From an uncultured cyanobacterium (GTDB taxonomy: Bacteria > Cyanobacteriota > Cyanobacteriia > Cyanobacteriales > Geitlerinemataceae), in NCBI GenBank assembly GCA_937121005.1, contig CAKZKB010000541.1:1-5545 (forward strand): a DNA stretch of 5,545 nt, read 5' to 3'. The translations under genes and the position numbers were made by a program. Below, piece by piece: positions 1-5,545 of the stretch. How positions within the stretch are numbered: the stretch's first letter is position 1; each line of letters opens with the position of its first letter. The notes under the pieces are model-generated. The model ran no database searches, was not told where the DNA came from, and saw only the letters and a program-made list of their open reading frames with translations.

Positions 1-2159
1 GCAACCAAAGCCGGGGATCCTCGGAAGTGGAAATCACGGGCGATCGCACCATTGTTGGACTGGTGGCCCAGCTTAAAGAAATGGTCAACATTCCCTTCTA
101 CTATTCCGACCAACTAGCTGGCGATCGCGCTACCAATTTCGACGACAGCACAGGCTACCGCAATTATACCTTATTAGCACTACCTTTGCTCAATGAAAAA
201 GGTAATTTGGTGGCCGTGGTACAACTGCTTAACAAGCTCAAACAGCCTAACAACCCTAACGCTGCCCTACTCAATCGCATCGATCGCCGAGGATTCACCG
301 AAGCGGATAAAGAGGAGTTCGATCGCTACGCCCCCGCCCTTCAGCGCATTTTAGAACGCTGCCAGTCCAGTTACAAACTCACCCAACGCTTGCAGGCTTC
401 CGAAGCCTTGACCGAAGCCACGCGATCGCTGTCTCAAAGCAGTTTGGACTCGGAAGAAATTATCGGTCGCGTTATGGAAGCGGCGAAAAAACTCATGAAC
501 GCCGATCGCTCGACTTTATGGTTGCTCGATCGCGATAATAACCGCTTGTGGACGAAGTTAGTCCGCGAAGATGGAGCGATTTTAGAGTTGCGAGTTAACG
601 TTGGCGAAGGCTATGCTGGCAGAGTTGCAGACATGGGAGAACCACTTAACATTCCCTTCGATTTGTACGATCGCGATGACTCGATAACTGCCAAGAATAC
701 TGACAAGAAAACGGGCTATCGTACCTGTAGCTTGCTGTGTATGCCCGTCTGGAGTCCTGAAGGCGAATTGTTGGGAGTGACGCAGTTAGTTAACAAGCGC
801 AAACAAGGGGAATTTCCCGACTACAACCCCGCCGACTGGCCCGCCGCCCCGGAATGTTTTCAGGCCAGTTTCGACGCACAAAGTCAAAAGTATATGCAAA
901 TTTTTAACTCTCAAGTGGGAGTGGCGTTACAGAATGCCAAAAAATATGCGGCGGCGAAACAACAAGCAGAATTGCATCCCCAAAGTGTGGTCAGCCAAAC
1001 TTTGGCAATGCTGCATCAAGTGATGGACGGACAGGGATTTGATGATGTTCTCGATGCCACGTTGCGATCGATTACGTTAAAATTAGGACGATCGCTGAGT
1101 GCCGATCGCACCAGCATCTTTTTGTTAGATGAAGAGAGGCAAGAATTTTGGTCGATCGTGGCTCAAGCTGACGGCGACGGTACGCTAGAAATTCGCGTTC
1201 CGGCAAATAAAGGCATTGTGGGAGAAGTGGCAGCGACGAAAGCAACCATCGATATTCCCTTCGATTTCTACGACGATCCGCGATCGGTAACTGCCAAAGA
1301 ACACGACAGGAAAAATCGCTATCGCACTTATACCATGCTGGCGATGCCATTGTTGAGCGATCGCGGTAATTTAATTGCAGTGGTGCAACTGATTAACAAA
1401 GTCAAAAGAGATGCCGATCCCACCGCCGCTTTAGATGCGCGGATCGATCGCGGTGGCTTTGTTAAAACCGACGAAGACAAGTTTGCAGAAAACGCACCTT
1501 TGCTGCAAATGATTTTAGAAAGTTTTCGATCGTACCATCGGACTGCCCGAGGTCAGCGAGTGGCGGCGGCGTTGATGGCTGCAACGCGATCGATCGGCCA
1601 AGAAAGTACCCAAATTGAAGAGGTTTTGCAGCGTGTTATGGAAGCAGCGAAAAAACTTATGAATGCCGATCGATCTACGCTGTGGTTAATCGATCGCGAC
1701 AGTGACGAACTGTGGACAAAAGTCCCCGTCGGCAATGGTTCTTTACAAGAAATTCGTGTTAAAATTGGTCAAGGATACGCTGGAGAAGTGGCCGAGACGG
1801 GGAAACCGATTAACATTCCCTTCGATTTGTACGATCGCCCCGGTTCGGAAACTGCGAGAAAAACCGACAGCAAAACAGGCTATCGTACCTGTAGTTTACT
1901 CTGTATGCCCGTTCGCAGTCCCGACGGCGATTTGTTGGGGGTGACGCAGTTGGTGAACAAGAAAAAAGATGAAGAAAACGAAGACTTTCCGCGCTACGAC
2001 GGGGAAGTTCCCGACAATTTCTGTATCAGTTTTGACGACAGCGACGAAAAATATATGCAGATTTTCAACAATCAAGCGGGGGTGATTTTACAAAATACGG
2101 AACTCTTGAAAGCGGTTCGCCAGCAAGAACAGAGTTTGCGCCAGCAAGTGGAACAATGA
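1..2159 (+). CDS. multi-GAF-domain sensor protein, 5' end outside the window, no output domain
   Basis: Seen: the frame is open to the left edge, so the GTG at 27 is not a real start; residues here count from it (710 aa visible). Four GAF domains follow: A1 (about 1-108, lacking its N-terminal half), B1 (127-305), A2 (336-500) and B2 (515-690), then a Gln-rich coiled coil to 710. The signature is NK(Xn)FX3DE, known from cyclic-nucleotide-binding GAF domains of phosphodiesterases and cyanobacterial adenylate cyclases. It is intact in A2 (N457 K458, F478, D482 E483) and B2 (N644 K645, F669, D673 E674). It is altered in A1 (F90, D94 K95) and lost in B1 (F282, S286 Q287). Family knowledge: such arrays normally precede PAS, cyclase, kinase or other output modules. 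This one stops in the linker helix (AVRQQEQSLRQQVEQ), so it is probably a truncated or output-less cytoplasmic sensor. Ligand binding is inferred, not shown. No membrane segment is visible. Confidence 0.9.
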   Translation, partial: NQSRGSSEVEITGDRTIVGLVAQLKEMVNIPFYYSDQLAGDRATNFDDSTGYRNYTLLALPLLNEKGNLVAVVQLLNKLKQPNNPNAALLNRIDRRGFTEADKEEFDRYAPALQRILERCQSSYKLTQRLQASEALTEATRSLSQSSLDSEEIIGRVMEAAKKLMNADRSTLWLLDRDNNRLWTKLVREDGAILELRVNVGEGYAGRVADMGEPLNIPFDLYDRDDSITAKNTDKKTGYRTCSLLCMPVWSPEGELLGVTQLVNKRKQGEFPDYNPADWPAAPECFQASFDAQSQKYMQIFNSQVGVALQNAKKYAAAKQQAELHPQSVVSQTLAMLHQVMDGQGFDDVLDATLRSITLKLGRSLSADRTSIFLLDEERQEFWSIVAQADGDGTLEIRVPANKGIVGEVAATKATIDIPFDFYDDPRSVTAKEHDRKNRYRTYTMLAMPLLSDRGNLIAVVQLINKVKRDADPTAALDARIDRGGFVKTDEDKFAENAPLLQMILESFRSYHRTARGQRVAAALMAATRSIGQESTQIEEVLQRVMEAAKKLMNADRSTLWLIDRDSDELWTKVPVGNGSLQEIRVKIGQGYAGEVAETGKPINIPFDLYDRPGSETARKTDSKTGYRTCSLLCMPVRSPDGDLLGVTQLVNKKKDEENEDFPRYDGEVPDNFCISFDDSDEKYMQIFNNQAGVILQNTELLKAVRQQEQSLRQQVEQ
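48..1962 (+). repeat. in-gene tandem duplication of a two-GAF unit, period 1164 bp
   Basis: The A-B GAF pair occurs twice with an exact 388-codon offset from about residue 8 to 257 of the first unit. For example N69/N457, F90/F478, D160/D548 and N256/N644 correspond. At DNA level, 647-674 and 1811-1838 are identical over 28 bp. The stretch beginning GTTATGGAAGC at 471 and 1635 is nearly identical, differing mainly at third codon positions. A and B domains are more alike across units (A1-A2, B1-B2) than within a unit, so the pair was duplicated as a block. Confidence 0.85.
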
Positions 2160-2163
2160 AACT

Positions 2164-2290
2164 TGTAGGGGTGATACCAATTTCCAGAATTAATACAACA
2201 TAAGGGAATCTAGATGTAGGGGCGAATGGCATTCGCCCAATCCGAAGTGTAGCACTGTTTGCGGAAAATGGTATGAATGGTATTTGCCCC
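2164..2290. repeat. intergenic GGGCGAATG palindrome with a decayed second copy
   Basis: Bases 2220-2238 form a perfect inverted repeat: GGGCGAATG, one G, then CATTCGCCC (9-bp arms). A degenerate copy of its right part lies at 2275-2290, GAATGGTATTTGCCCC, matching 2224-2239 at 13 of 16 bases. The lead-in TGTAGGGG(C/T)GA also occurs twice, at 2164-2174 and 2215-2225. Short palindromes of the TAGGGGCGAATGG type are, as I recall, scattered in many cyanobacterial genomes. There is no T-run after the hairpin, so it is not a classical terminator, although it could cap the 3' end of the GAF-gene transcript. The rest of 2160-2368 shows no gene. Confidence 0.65.
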
Positions 2291-2368
2291 GCGCTCGGTA
2301 TTGCCATGTTGTTCTTTTTGTGGTAAAGTCATCAGCAAGTCAATTGAGTAGTGCTAAAATGTGGTACA

Positions 2369-2890
2369 ATGGCAGAAGGTTCTCCCTATAGTCCCGATGA
2401 AGACAAACTCTCCCAGCTGTCTCGCTCAGATCCACCTAGTGAAATTGCTCGATCGAGCCAGTTGCGATCGGAATTAGATCGAATTCGCAATAACTTAATA
2501 GAACGGATTGAAAAGGCTAAAGATTCGGGCGAACTTCGGGAACTTGTGCAAATTTGGGACGATCTGAATGGTCAGGAACTCAAAGAAATTCAAATCAAGC
2601 ACGCCAGAGATCGGTTACAATTAGATCCAAGGCGAGAAACGATTAAGGAGGTTCGCACGACGATCGCTAGCACAATTATATTTGGTGCTGGTTTATTTCT
2701 AACAATCGGCTCCAGCGCTCCTTTACTTGGTTCATTTTTAATTATTTTGGGTGCAGCCAAGCCATTAGAAATATCCATAAGTGAAATGTCCGGATTGCTA
2801 GAAAGTTTCGCTAATTCCGTAACAAAGTTATGGAATTTGGAAAATCGGAGAGATAAAAAATTACCACCAAATGACCGAGATGAGGATTAA
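2369..2890 (+). CDS. uncharacterised coiled-coil membrane protein with two predicted TM helices (173 aa)
   Basis: Function unknown; I do not recognise the family. Seen: a polar N-terminus (about 1-30), then a charged helical region likely to form a coiled coil (about 31-95, rich in E, K, R and L). Next come two short hydrophobic segments separated by a Gly/Ser/Pro turn, about 98-113 and 117-132, reading as a membrane hairpin. An amphipathic stretch and a very charged tail (RRDKKLPPNDRDED) follow. I chose ATG 2369. An in-frame GTG at 2351 would add six residues, but neither has a strong Shine-Dalgarno. The gene ends 6 bp before the next gene on the same strand, which also encodes a two-helix membrane protein, so the two are probably co-transcribed. 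Inference: both ends lie in the cytoplasm with the hairpin in the membrane. A regulatory or stress role is possible, but nothing in the sequence proves it. Confidence 0.75.
   Translation: MAEGSPYSPDEDKLSQLSRSDPPSEIARSSQLRSELDRIRNNLIERIEKAKDSGELRELVQIWDDLNGQELKEIQIKHARDRLQLDPRRETIKEVRTTIASTIIFGAGLFLTIGSSAPLLGSFLIILGAAKPLEISISEMSGLLESFANSVTKLWNLENRRDKKLPPNDRDED
2882..2885 (+). promoter_or_regulatory. possible ribosome binding site (GAGG) for the gene at 2897
   Basis: GAGG sits 11 nt upstream of ATG 2897, inside the last codons of the preceding gene. The spacing is rather long and cyanobacterial genes often lack a clear site, so it is only suggestive. Its position would link translation of the two genes. 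Confidence 0.35.
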
Positions 2891-2896
2891 TTAGCC

Positions 2897-3562
2897 ATGC
2901 AAGACAAAGACGAAAACAAAACCCGTAATGCTGCTTGGGAACAGTACAAACTCGACAAGCGTTATAAATTTTTGACGGGAATTTACTTGTCGGCGATCGC
3001 GATCGGTTTAATTTTCCTAATAGTTTTTACTAGCGCTTCCCAAGACGTTAAACAGGTTTTAGTGGCTATTATTGCCATGTTAGTCTTAGTTGCATTGGAT
3101 GCTTTCAAGCAGTGCACGAGCAATTCTGAATCTAACGTTTTCATTGGTGAATATGTTTTCTACGATAATCGTCGTATCAATGACGCTCGTACTATCAACA
3201 ACTATACTGGAGATATTTACCACAATTCTGTAGAAACCGTTACCGAGTTACAACGAATAGTAAATGAGGAAGAGGCATCATATCTAAAAAATTTACCTGT
3301 TGAAACGGTAGCCGTTTTGGAAGAACCCGAGAAGCAGAAGGTGGCAGAAAAAGCAATTGAGCGAATTGAAAGCAACTCTGCTTTCAAACAAAGGCTAATT
3401 ACTGCACTCAAAGCTGGTGCATTTGAAGCTATGCTTCCTAATCCTATACTAGATATAGTTCTAGCAACTATAGAAGGCTGGAAGGATGTAGATTCAACCG
3501 AGCGCTCTTCCCCACTATCCCAAAACCGCGATCGTGAATCAGTCTCATCTCGTTTCGACTAA
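2897..3562 (+). CDS. two-TM membrane protein with a cyanobacterial C-terminal accessory module (221 aa)
   Basis: Function unknown. Seen: a charged N-terminus (1-24); two membrane helices at about 25-46 (FLTGIYLSAIAIGLIFLIVF) and 52-70; and a probable beta segment at 82-110 containing TINNYTGDIYHNS. A helical region (111-165) leads into a C-terminal module (about 148-197) with IERIESNSAFKQRLITALKAG and IEGWKD. From memory, an Asn/Gly-rich GDxYxN-type stretch followed by an 'IESN...R...ALKAG...EGW' module recurs at the C-termini of many cyanobacterial proteins, some with pentapeptide repeats or conflict-type domains. Its role is not known to me. A GAGG at 2882-2885, inside the previous gene's last codons, lies 11 bp before ATG 2897 and may be the ribosome site. 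The 6-bp gap suggests a two-gene operon. Inference: a membrane-tethered partner or effector working with its neighbour. A distant relationship to SLATT-type two-TM effectors is possible but unsupported by any motif I can name. Confidence 0.8.
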   Translation: MQDKDENKTRNAAWEQYKLDKRYKFLTGIYLSAIAIGLIFLIVFTSASQDVKQVLVAIIAMLVLVALDAFKQCTSNSESNVFIGEYVFYDNRRINDARTINNYTGDIYHNSVETVTELQRIVNEEEASYLKNLPVETVAVLEEPEKQKVAEKAIERIESNSAFKQRLITALKAGAFEAMLPNPILDIVLATIEGWKDVDSTERSSPLSQNRDRESVSSRFD

Positions 3563-3651
3563 ACCACCTCATCGTAGAGAACCAGCAGGAGAACGCGCAA
3601 GACTTCAGGATCCACGATCGCACCTAGAAACTGCCCAAACTTTCCCTCAGC
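3561..3651 (-). other. short stop-bounded frame downstream of the toxin remnant, possible gene fragment
   Basis: On the - strand, 30 codons run between stops and read AEGKFGQFLG followed by AIVDPEVLRVLLLVLYDEVV, a plausible protein-like helix. The frame ends on a TAG that overlaps the stop codon of the + strand gene (3559-3561). It lies in the same frame as the TumE remnant but beyond two stops. I do not recognise it, there is no start codon, and it may be chance. The rest of 3563-3680 holds nothing I can identify. Confidence 0.15.
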
Positions 3652-3678
3652 TTAGCGCAATTTGGGGGCGATGAGGTG

Positions 3679-3850
3679 CTATGGTGTTATTATCCGCTCA
3701 ATTTCCTGTAAAACATCTGCCAGCGTCGGTGCATTTGAGGATACAACGCGATCGCCTTCATGTTTGTGATGGGGGAAATTGGCAAGGTTCAGCTTCTGGT
3801 GATGTTCCACATTCGTCCCAAAACAGTCTAGCGGTGCGACGCGAAACAAC
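3679..3850 (-). pseudogene. broken C-terminal fragment of a TumE-type (DUF6516) toxin
   Basis: Reading the - strand from 3813 gives 44 codons ending at TAG 3681-3679. They include EHHQKLNLANFPHHKHEGD, then VVSSNAPTLADVLQEIERI. From memory, this matches the C-terminus of TumE/DUF6516 toxins of type II toxin-antitoxin systems: an aromatic-DN-x-x-HH segment, then a TFPHHKH-like histidine motif, then a final 'L..vLeEIe' helix. The upstream part, ARLFWD (3832-3815), is in another frame. Removing one base (the extra G of the coding strand at 3814) would join it as RLFWDNVEHHQ, the expected order. No N-terminal half or start codon is visible: upstream lies only noncoding-looking DNA and then the end of the hydrolase gene. 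So the gene is truncated and frameshifted, and almost certainly inactive. The left boundary of the fragment is firm; the right one is approximate. No intact TumA antitoxin gene is visible. Confidence 0.65.
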
Positions 3851-3938
3851 ACTTGTCCTTTCCTTTAATGTTTTTTTCAGGACAATTCTAGCCGCGAGAA
3901 AATTACCCGATCCCAAATGTGGAAGTGGGGCAGCGAGA

Positions 3939-5114
3939 CTAGGTAATGCCTTCGGCAATGTCGGTTAACAATTCTTTCCATTCTAGCCAACTCAATCCTC
4001 CGCGATCGTTTCCCAGGCGAACAATAATAATTTTTCGATCGGGATTGATATAAATAAACTGTCCGCGTACCCCCTCTGCGCGAAAATCGCCATAAATTTC
4101 CGACATCAGCCACCATCCATATTGATAATGAGGCAGACTGCCTTCGGTTGTATCAATTCTTGTTGACTGGATAACCCAATCGTGAGGAACGATTGTCGTG
4201 CCATTCCAATTTCCACCGTACAGGTATAAGCGACCGAATTTGGCTAAATCTCGTGCAGTGGCGCTGATACAGCACCAGGTCTTTTCTAATCCATCCGGGG
4301 ATCGATCGATGCTCCACAGGGCATCCGATTCCATTCCCAGAGGTGTCCATATTTTTTCTTGCATATAGTCGGATATTGTCAAAGGCGATAAAGCTCGATC
4401 TAATACCAGAGCTAGCAAGGCATTATCTACTGACTTGTAAAGAAAAGTCGTACCGGGTTGTTGTTTTAGGCGGAGACTTAGTAATTCTTTCTCAATGTTG
4501 TCTGTATAAGACAATCGAGCCTGCTTGCCAAAAGGATTGTCTAACAAACCGCGATCTGCGTATGTCGTTCCTGATGTCATTTGTAGGAGATGTTTCAATT
4601 TCACTTGTTTGAATCCTCGATCGGCAAGTTCTGGAATATAATCCGTTATTGGCTGTTCGAGCGATCGAATAACTCCCTCCTCAATTGCAATCCCCACTAA
4701 AGCCGAAAAGATAGCTTTAGTTACAGAAAAAGACATGGAGATAGAATTAGAAGTGCGGCCATCAAAATATTTTTCGTAAATAAGAACGTCATCTTTAATT
4801 GCGAGAAACGCGATCGTATTTGTAGACTGCAAGAATTGATTCAGAGGGATTTTGCGATTTTCCTTAATCCGAACGAACCGGGGAAGGCGAGACGGATCGA
4901 TAGCCTCGCGGAATTGAAAAGGTTTTGGACTTGCTTGCAGTCTTCGGTTCGGGAAAATTTTGTAGTCGTCGATATCGCCACAATTATAAAACACAATCTT
5001 TCTTAAGGTCGGATCGATTGCGATCGCTCCCCCAAAAACCGCGATGGAAATTGCCAAAGCAAACAGAATAATTCGTTTCAATCGACCCGCATCGGGGCAG
5101 AATAACTGTTTCAT
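3939..5114 (-). CDS. membrane-anchored serine hydrolase, beta-lactamase (class C/esterase) family
   Basis: A 391-aa protein, complete. Seen: a short basic N-terminus, then a hydrophobic helix (about 15-33, IILFALAISIAVFGGAIAI) that is a signal anchor or signal peptide. The catalytic domain spans about 90-385. The SxxK nucleophile motif is S130-V-T-K133 within MSFSVTKAIFSALVG. The second motif is Y226-K-S228 (YxS in place of the YxN of AmpC). HLLQMTSG (175-182) is the typical block between them, and the C-terminal GVRGQFIYINPDR (348-360) occupies the place of the KTG/HxG motif. This pattern fits penicillin-binding-protein-like esterases and NylB-type amide hydrolases better than true beta-lactamases. 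The substrate cannot be told from the sequence. The active domain probably faces the periplasm. ATG 5114 is chosen because the hydrophobic helix follows directly; only an A-rich AAAGAA precedes it. It is convergent with the membrane-protein pair. The stop lies about 90 bp from the edge of the toxin remnant. Confidence 0.93.
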   Translation of the reverse strand: MKQLFCPDAGRLKRIILFALAISIAVFGGAIAIDPTLRKIVFYNCGDIDDYKIFPNRRLQASPKPFQFREAIDPSRLPRFVRIKENRKIPLNQFLQSTNTIAFLAIKDDVLIYEKYFDGRTSNSISMSFSVTKAIFSALVGIAIEEGVIRSLEQPITDYIPELADRGFKQVKLKHLLQMTSGTTYADRGLLDNPFGKQARLSYTDNIEKELLSLRLKQQPGTTFLYKSVDNALLALVLDRALSPLTISDYMQEKIWTPLGMESDALWSIDRSPDGLEKTWCCISATARDLAKFGRLYLYGGNWNGTTIVPHDWVIQSTRIDTTEGSLPHYQYGWWLMSEIYGDFRAEGVRGQFIYINPDRKIIIVRLGNDRGGLSWLEWKELLTDIAEGIT

Positions 5115-5143
5115 AAATTCTTTGCTGCAATCGTTCGTTCTCG

Positions 5144-5171
5144 TCTATAATTTGCAAAACCGCAATCCCAA
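5144..5171 (-). promoter_or_regulatory. putative sigma-70-type promoter of the serine hydrolase gene
   Basis: On the - strand, TTGGGA (5171-5166) is separated by 16 bp from TATAGA (5149-5144). Transcription would start near 5137, giving a leader of roughly 20 nt before ATG 5114. Spacing and -10 match are reasonable, but this is a prediction from consensus only. Confidence 0.4.
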
Positions 5172-5209
5172 TAAATATCCGATCGCACTTCCGGCTTGGC
5201 TGTATTGTT

Positions 5210-5217
5210 GATTTGAG
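5210..5217 (+). repeat. left copy of the 8-bp direct repeat (target-site duplication) GATTTGAG
   Basis: GATTTGAG directly abuts the left end of the 121-bp element and is repeated exactly at 5339-5346 at its right end, as expected for a target-site duplication made on insertion. Confidence 0.65.
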
Positions 5218-5338
5218 GTCAGGATTCAGGTATTCTGTGGTAAACGGGTGTAGAAACCCGGTTTTTCGCGTATAGTCAGACAGAATCCGGTTTCTTCTTT
5301 CAAAAACCGGGTTTGGTGTGTACTACCTGAATGCTGGC
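5218..5338. mobile_element. 121-bp MITE-like element with 15-bp terminal inverted repeats
   Basis: Seen: the left end GTCAGGATTCAGGTA (5218-5232) and the reverse complement of the right end (5324-5338), GCCAGCATTCAGGTA, agree at 13 of 15 bases; the inner nine are perfect. Immediately outside lies an 8-bp direct repeat, GATTTGAG. Inside, AAACCCGGTTTTT (5254-5266) and AAAAACCGGGTTT (5302-5314) form a perfect 13-bp inverted repeat. A third related motif, AGAATCCGGTTTCTTC (5283-5298), lies between them. AGAAACCCGGTTTCT-type motifs are, as I recall, common repeats in filamentous cyanobacteria. The element has no coding capacity, so it would depend on a transposase elsewhere. Eight-bp duplications are made by several families (for example IS6, IS66, ISAs1), so the parent cannot be named. 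It sits between the right-edge gene and the hydrolase promoter. Confidence 0.7.
5254..5314. repeat. internal 13-bp inverted repeat AAACCCGGTTTTT with a third related motif
   Basis: Perfect arms at 5254-5266 and 5302-5314 could form a stem with a 35-nt loop. The loop carries a further AGAATCCGGTTTCTTC copy at 5283-5298 that could pair with either arm. This gives the element alternative folds in RNA or single-stranded DNA. Confidence 0.75.
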
Positions 5339-5346
5339 GATTTGAG
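5339..5346 (+). repeat. right copy of the 8-bp direct repeat GATTTGAG
   Basis: An exact second copy of 5210-5217, directly abutting the right terminal inverted repeat of the 121-bp element. Confidence 0.65.
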
Positions 5347-5376
5347 CTTGCGCCCGTTCCTGTCATTGTTATAAAC

Positions 5377-5545
5377 TCATTTTACCATTCTATCCCGCAA
5401 TTCCTTCAGGACTCGTTCTCCATCCATCAATTCTACCTCACCTCGATCGACCGAGCGCAGCGCCTGCTGAATGCGGCGGGCGCTGATCCGAACGATCTCG
5501 TCGGGGTCGCGCGCGTCGCCCTCGATCCCGGCGAGCACCTGCCCG
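5377..5545 (-). CDS. C-terminal part of a small antitoxin-like protein, 5' end beyond the right edge
   Basis: The - strand frame is open from the window edge for 55 codons to TGA at 5379-5377. It begins GQVLAGIEGDARDPDEIVRI and ends LMDGERVLKELRDRMVK. Seen: a charged, helical C-terminus. In the GC-rich part nearly every codon ends in G or C, which supports this as the true coding frame. The 'IQQALRSVDRGEVELMDGERVLKELR' type of ending resembles the tails of ParD-like and other addiction-module antitoxins, where an acidic helix is followed by a 'DGeeV...L' segment. I cannot name the family, and the DNA-binding N-terminus is outside the window. Odd: 5441-5545 is 73% GC, whereas the last codons and the next 100 bp are about 43% GC, so codon use changes sharply inside the gene. 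No toxin gene is visible downstream; the 121-bp element and the hydrolase gene follow. Confidence 0.6.
   Translation of the reverse strand, partial: GQVLAGIEGDARDPDEIVRISARRIQQALRSVDRGEVELMDGERVLKELRDRMVK

Noticed and set aside
27..29. GTG as start codon of the GAF protein
   Set aside because: The frame is open upstream to the window edge and the first GAF domain would lack its N-terminal half, so the real start lies outside the window.
2344..2370. TTGAGT and TACAAT as a promoter for the membrane-protein pair
   Set aside because: The -10 box overlaps the chosen start codon and the spacer is only 15 bp, so transcription would begin inside the gene.
3853..3885. Hairpin TTGTCCT/AGGACAA around a run of seven T as a terminator
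   Set aside because: The T-run is in the 19-nt loop rather than after the stem, so it does not fit an intrinsic terminator.
3758..3958. A 66-codon - strand frame covering part of the toxin remnant
   Set aside because: It only captures the pre-frameshift part (ARLFWD) and then runs out of frame through the toxin motif; it is better read as part of a pseudogene.
3681..3968. A 95-codon + strand frame opposite the toxin remnant and hydrolase end
   Set aside because: Its composition is not protein-like, it has no ribosome site, and it overlaps the recognisable - strand TumE fragment and hydrolase C-terminus.
5254..5314. Three CCGGTTT motifs as a short CRISPR array
   Set aside because: The copies are in mixed orientation, with unequal short spacing and different lengths; they belong to the nested inverted repeats of the small mobile element.

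Overview
The window looks like chromosomal DNA of a filamentous cyanobacterium. The palindrome GCGATCGC (HIP1, a cyanobacterial hallmark) occurs at least seven times (40, 121, 422, 1357, 2993, 3748, 5020), against about 0.1 expected by chance in 5.5 kb. Shorter CGATCG forms are scattered through the genes. The proteins also read as cyanobacterial: a multi-GAF sensor, a small membrane protein with a C-terminal module I know from cyanobacterial accessory proteins, and a membrane-anchored serine hydrolase.

Layout, left to right. (1) Bases 1-2159, + strand: the 3' part of a large sensor gene with four tandem GAF domains (the first cut by the window edge), built as two copies of a two-GAF unit 388 codons apart. 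It stops in a C-terminal coiled coil without any output domain. (2) Bases 2160-2368: intergenic, with a perfect GGGCGAATG palindrome and a decayed second copy. (3) Bases 2369-3562, + strand: two small genes 6 bp apart, each predicted to have two membrane helices, probably one operon of unknown function. (4) Bases 3563-3938: no intact gene. On the - strand it holds a broken C-terminal piece of a TumE-type (DUF6516) toxin, with a one-base frameshift. (5) Bases 3939-5114, - strand: an intact beta-lactamase-fold serine hydrolase with a plausible promoter just upstream. (6) Bases 5210-5346: a 121-bp MITE-like element with 15-bp imperfect terminal inverted repeats, flanked by a perfect 8-bp direct repeat. 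(7) Bases 5377-5545, - strand: the C-terminal 55 codons of an antitoxin-like protein entering from the right edge. Its upstream part is 73% GC, and composition drops abruptly to about 43% within the same reading frame.

No single pathway links these genes. The region reads as an accessory zone with a truncated-looking sensor, a decayed toxin, repeat elements, a possible foreign segment and an uncharacterised membrane-protein pair. The best candidates for something undescribed are that pair (2369-3562) and the small mobile element (5218-5338).
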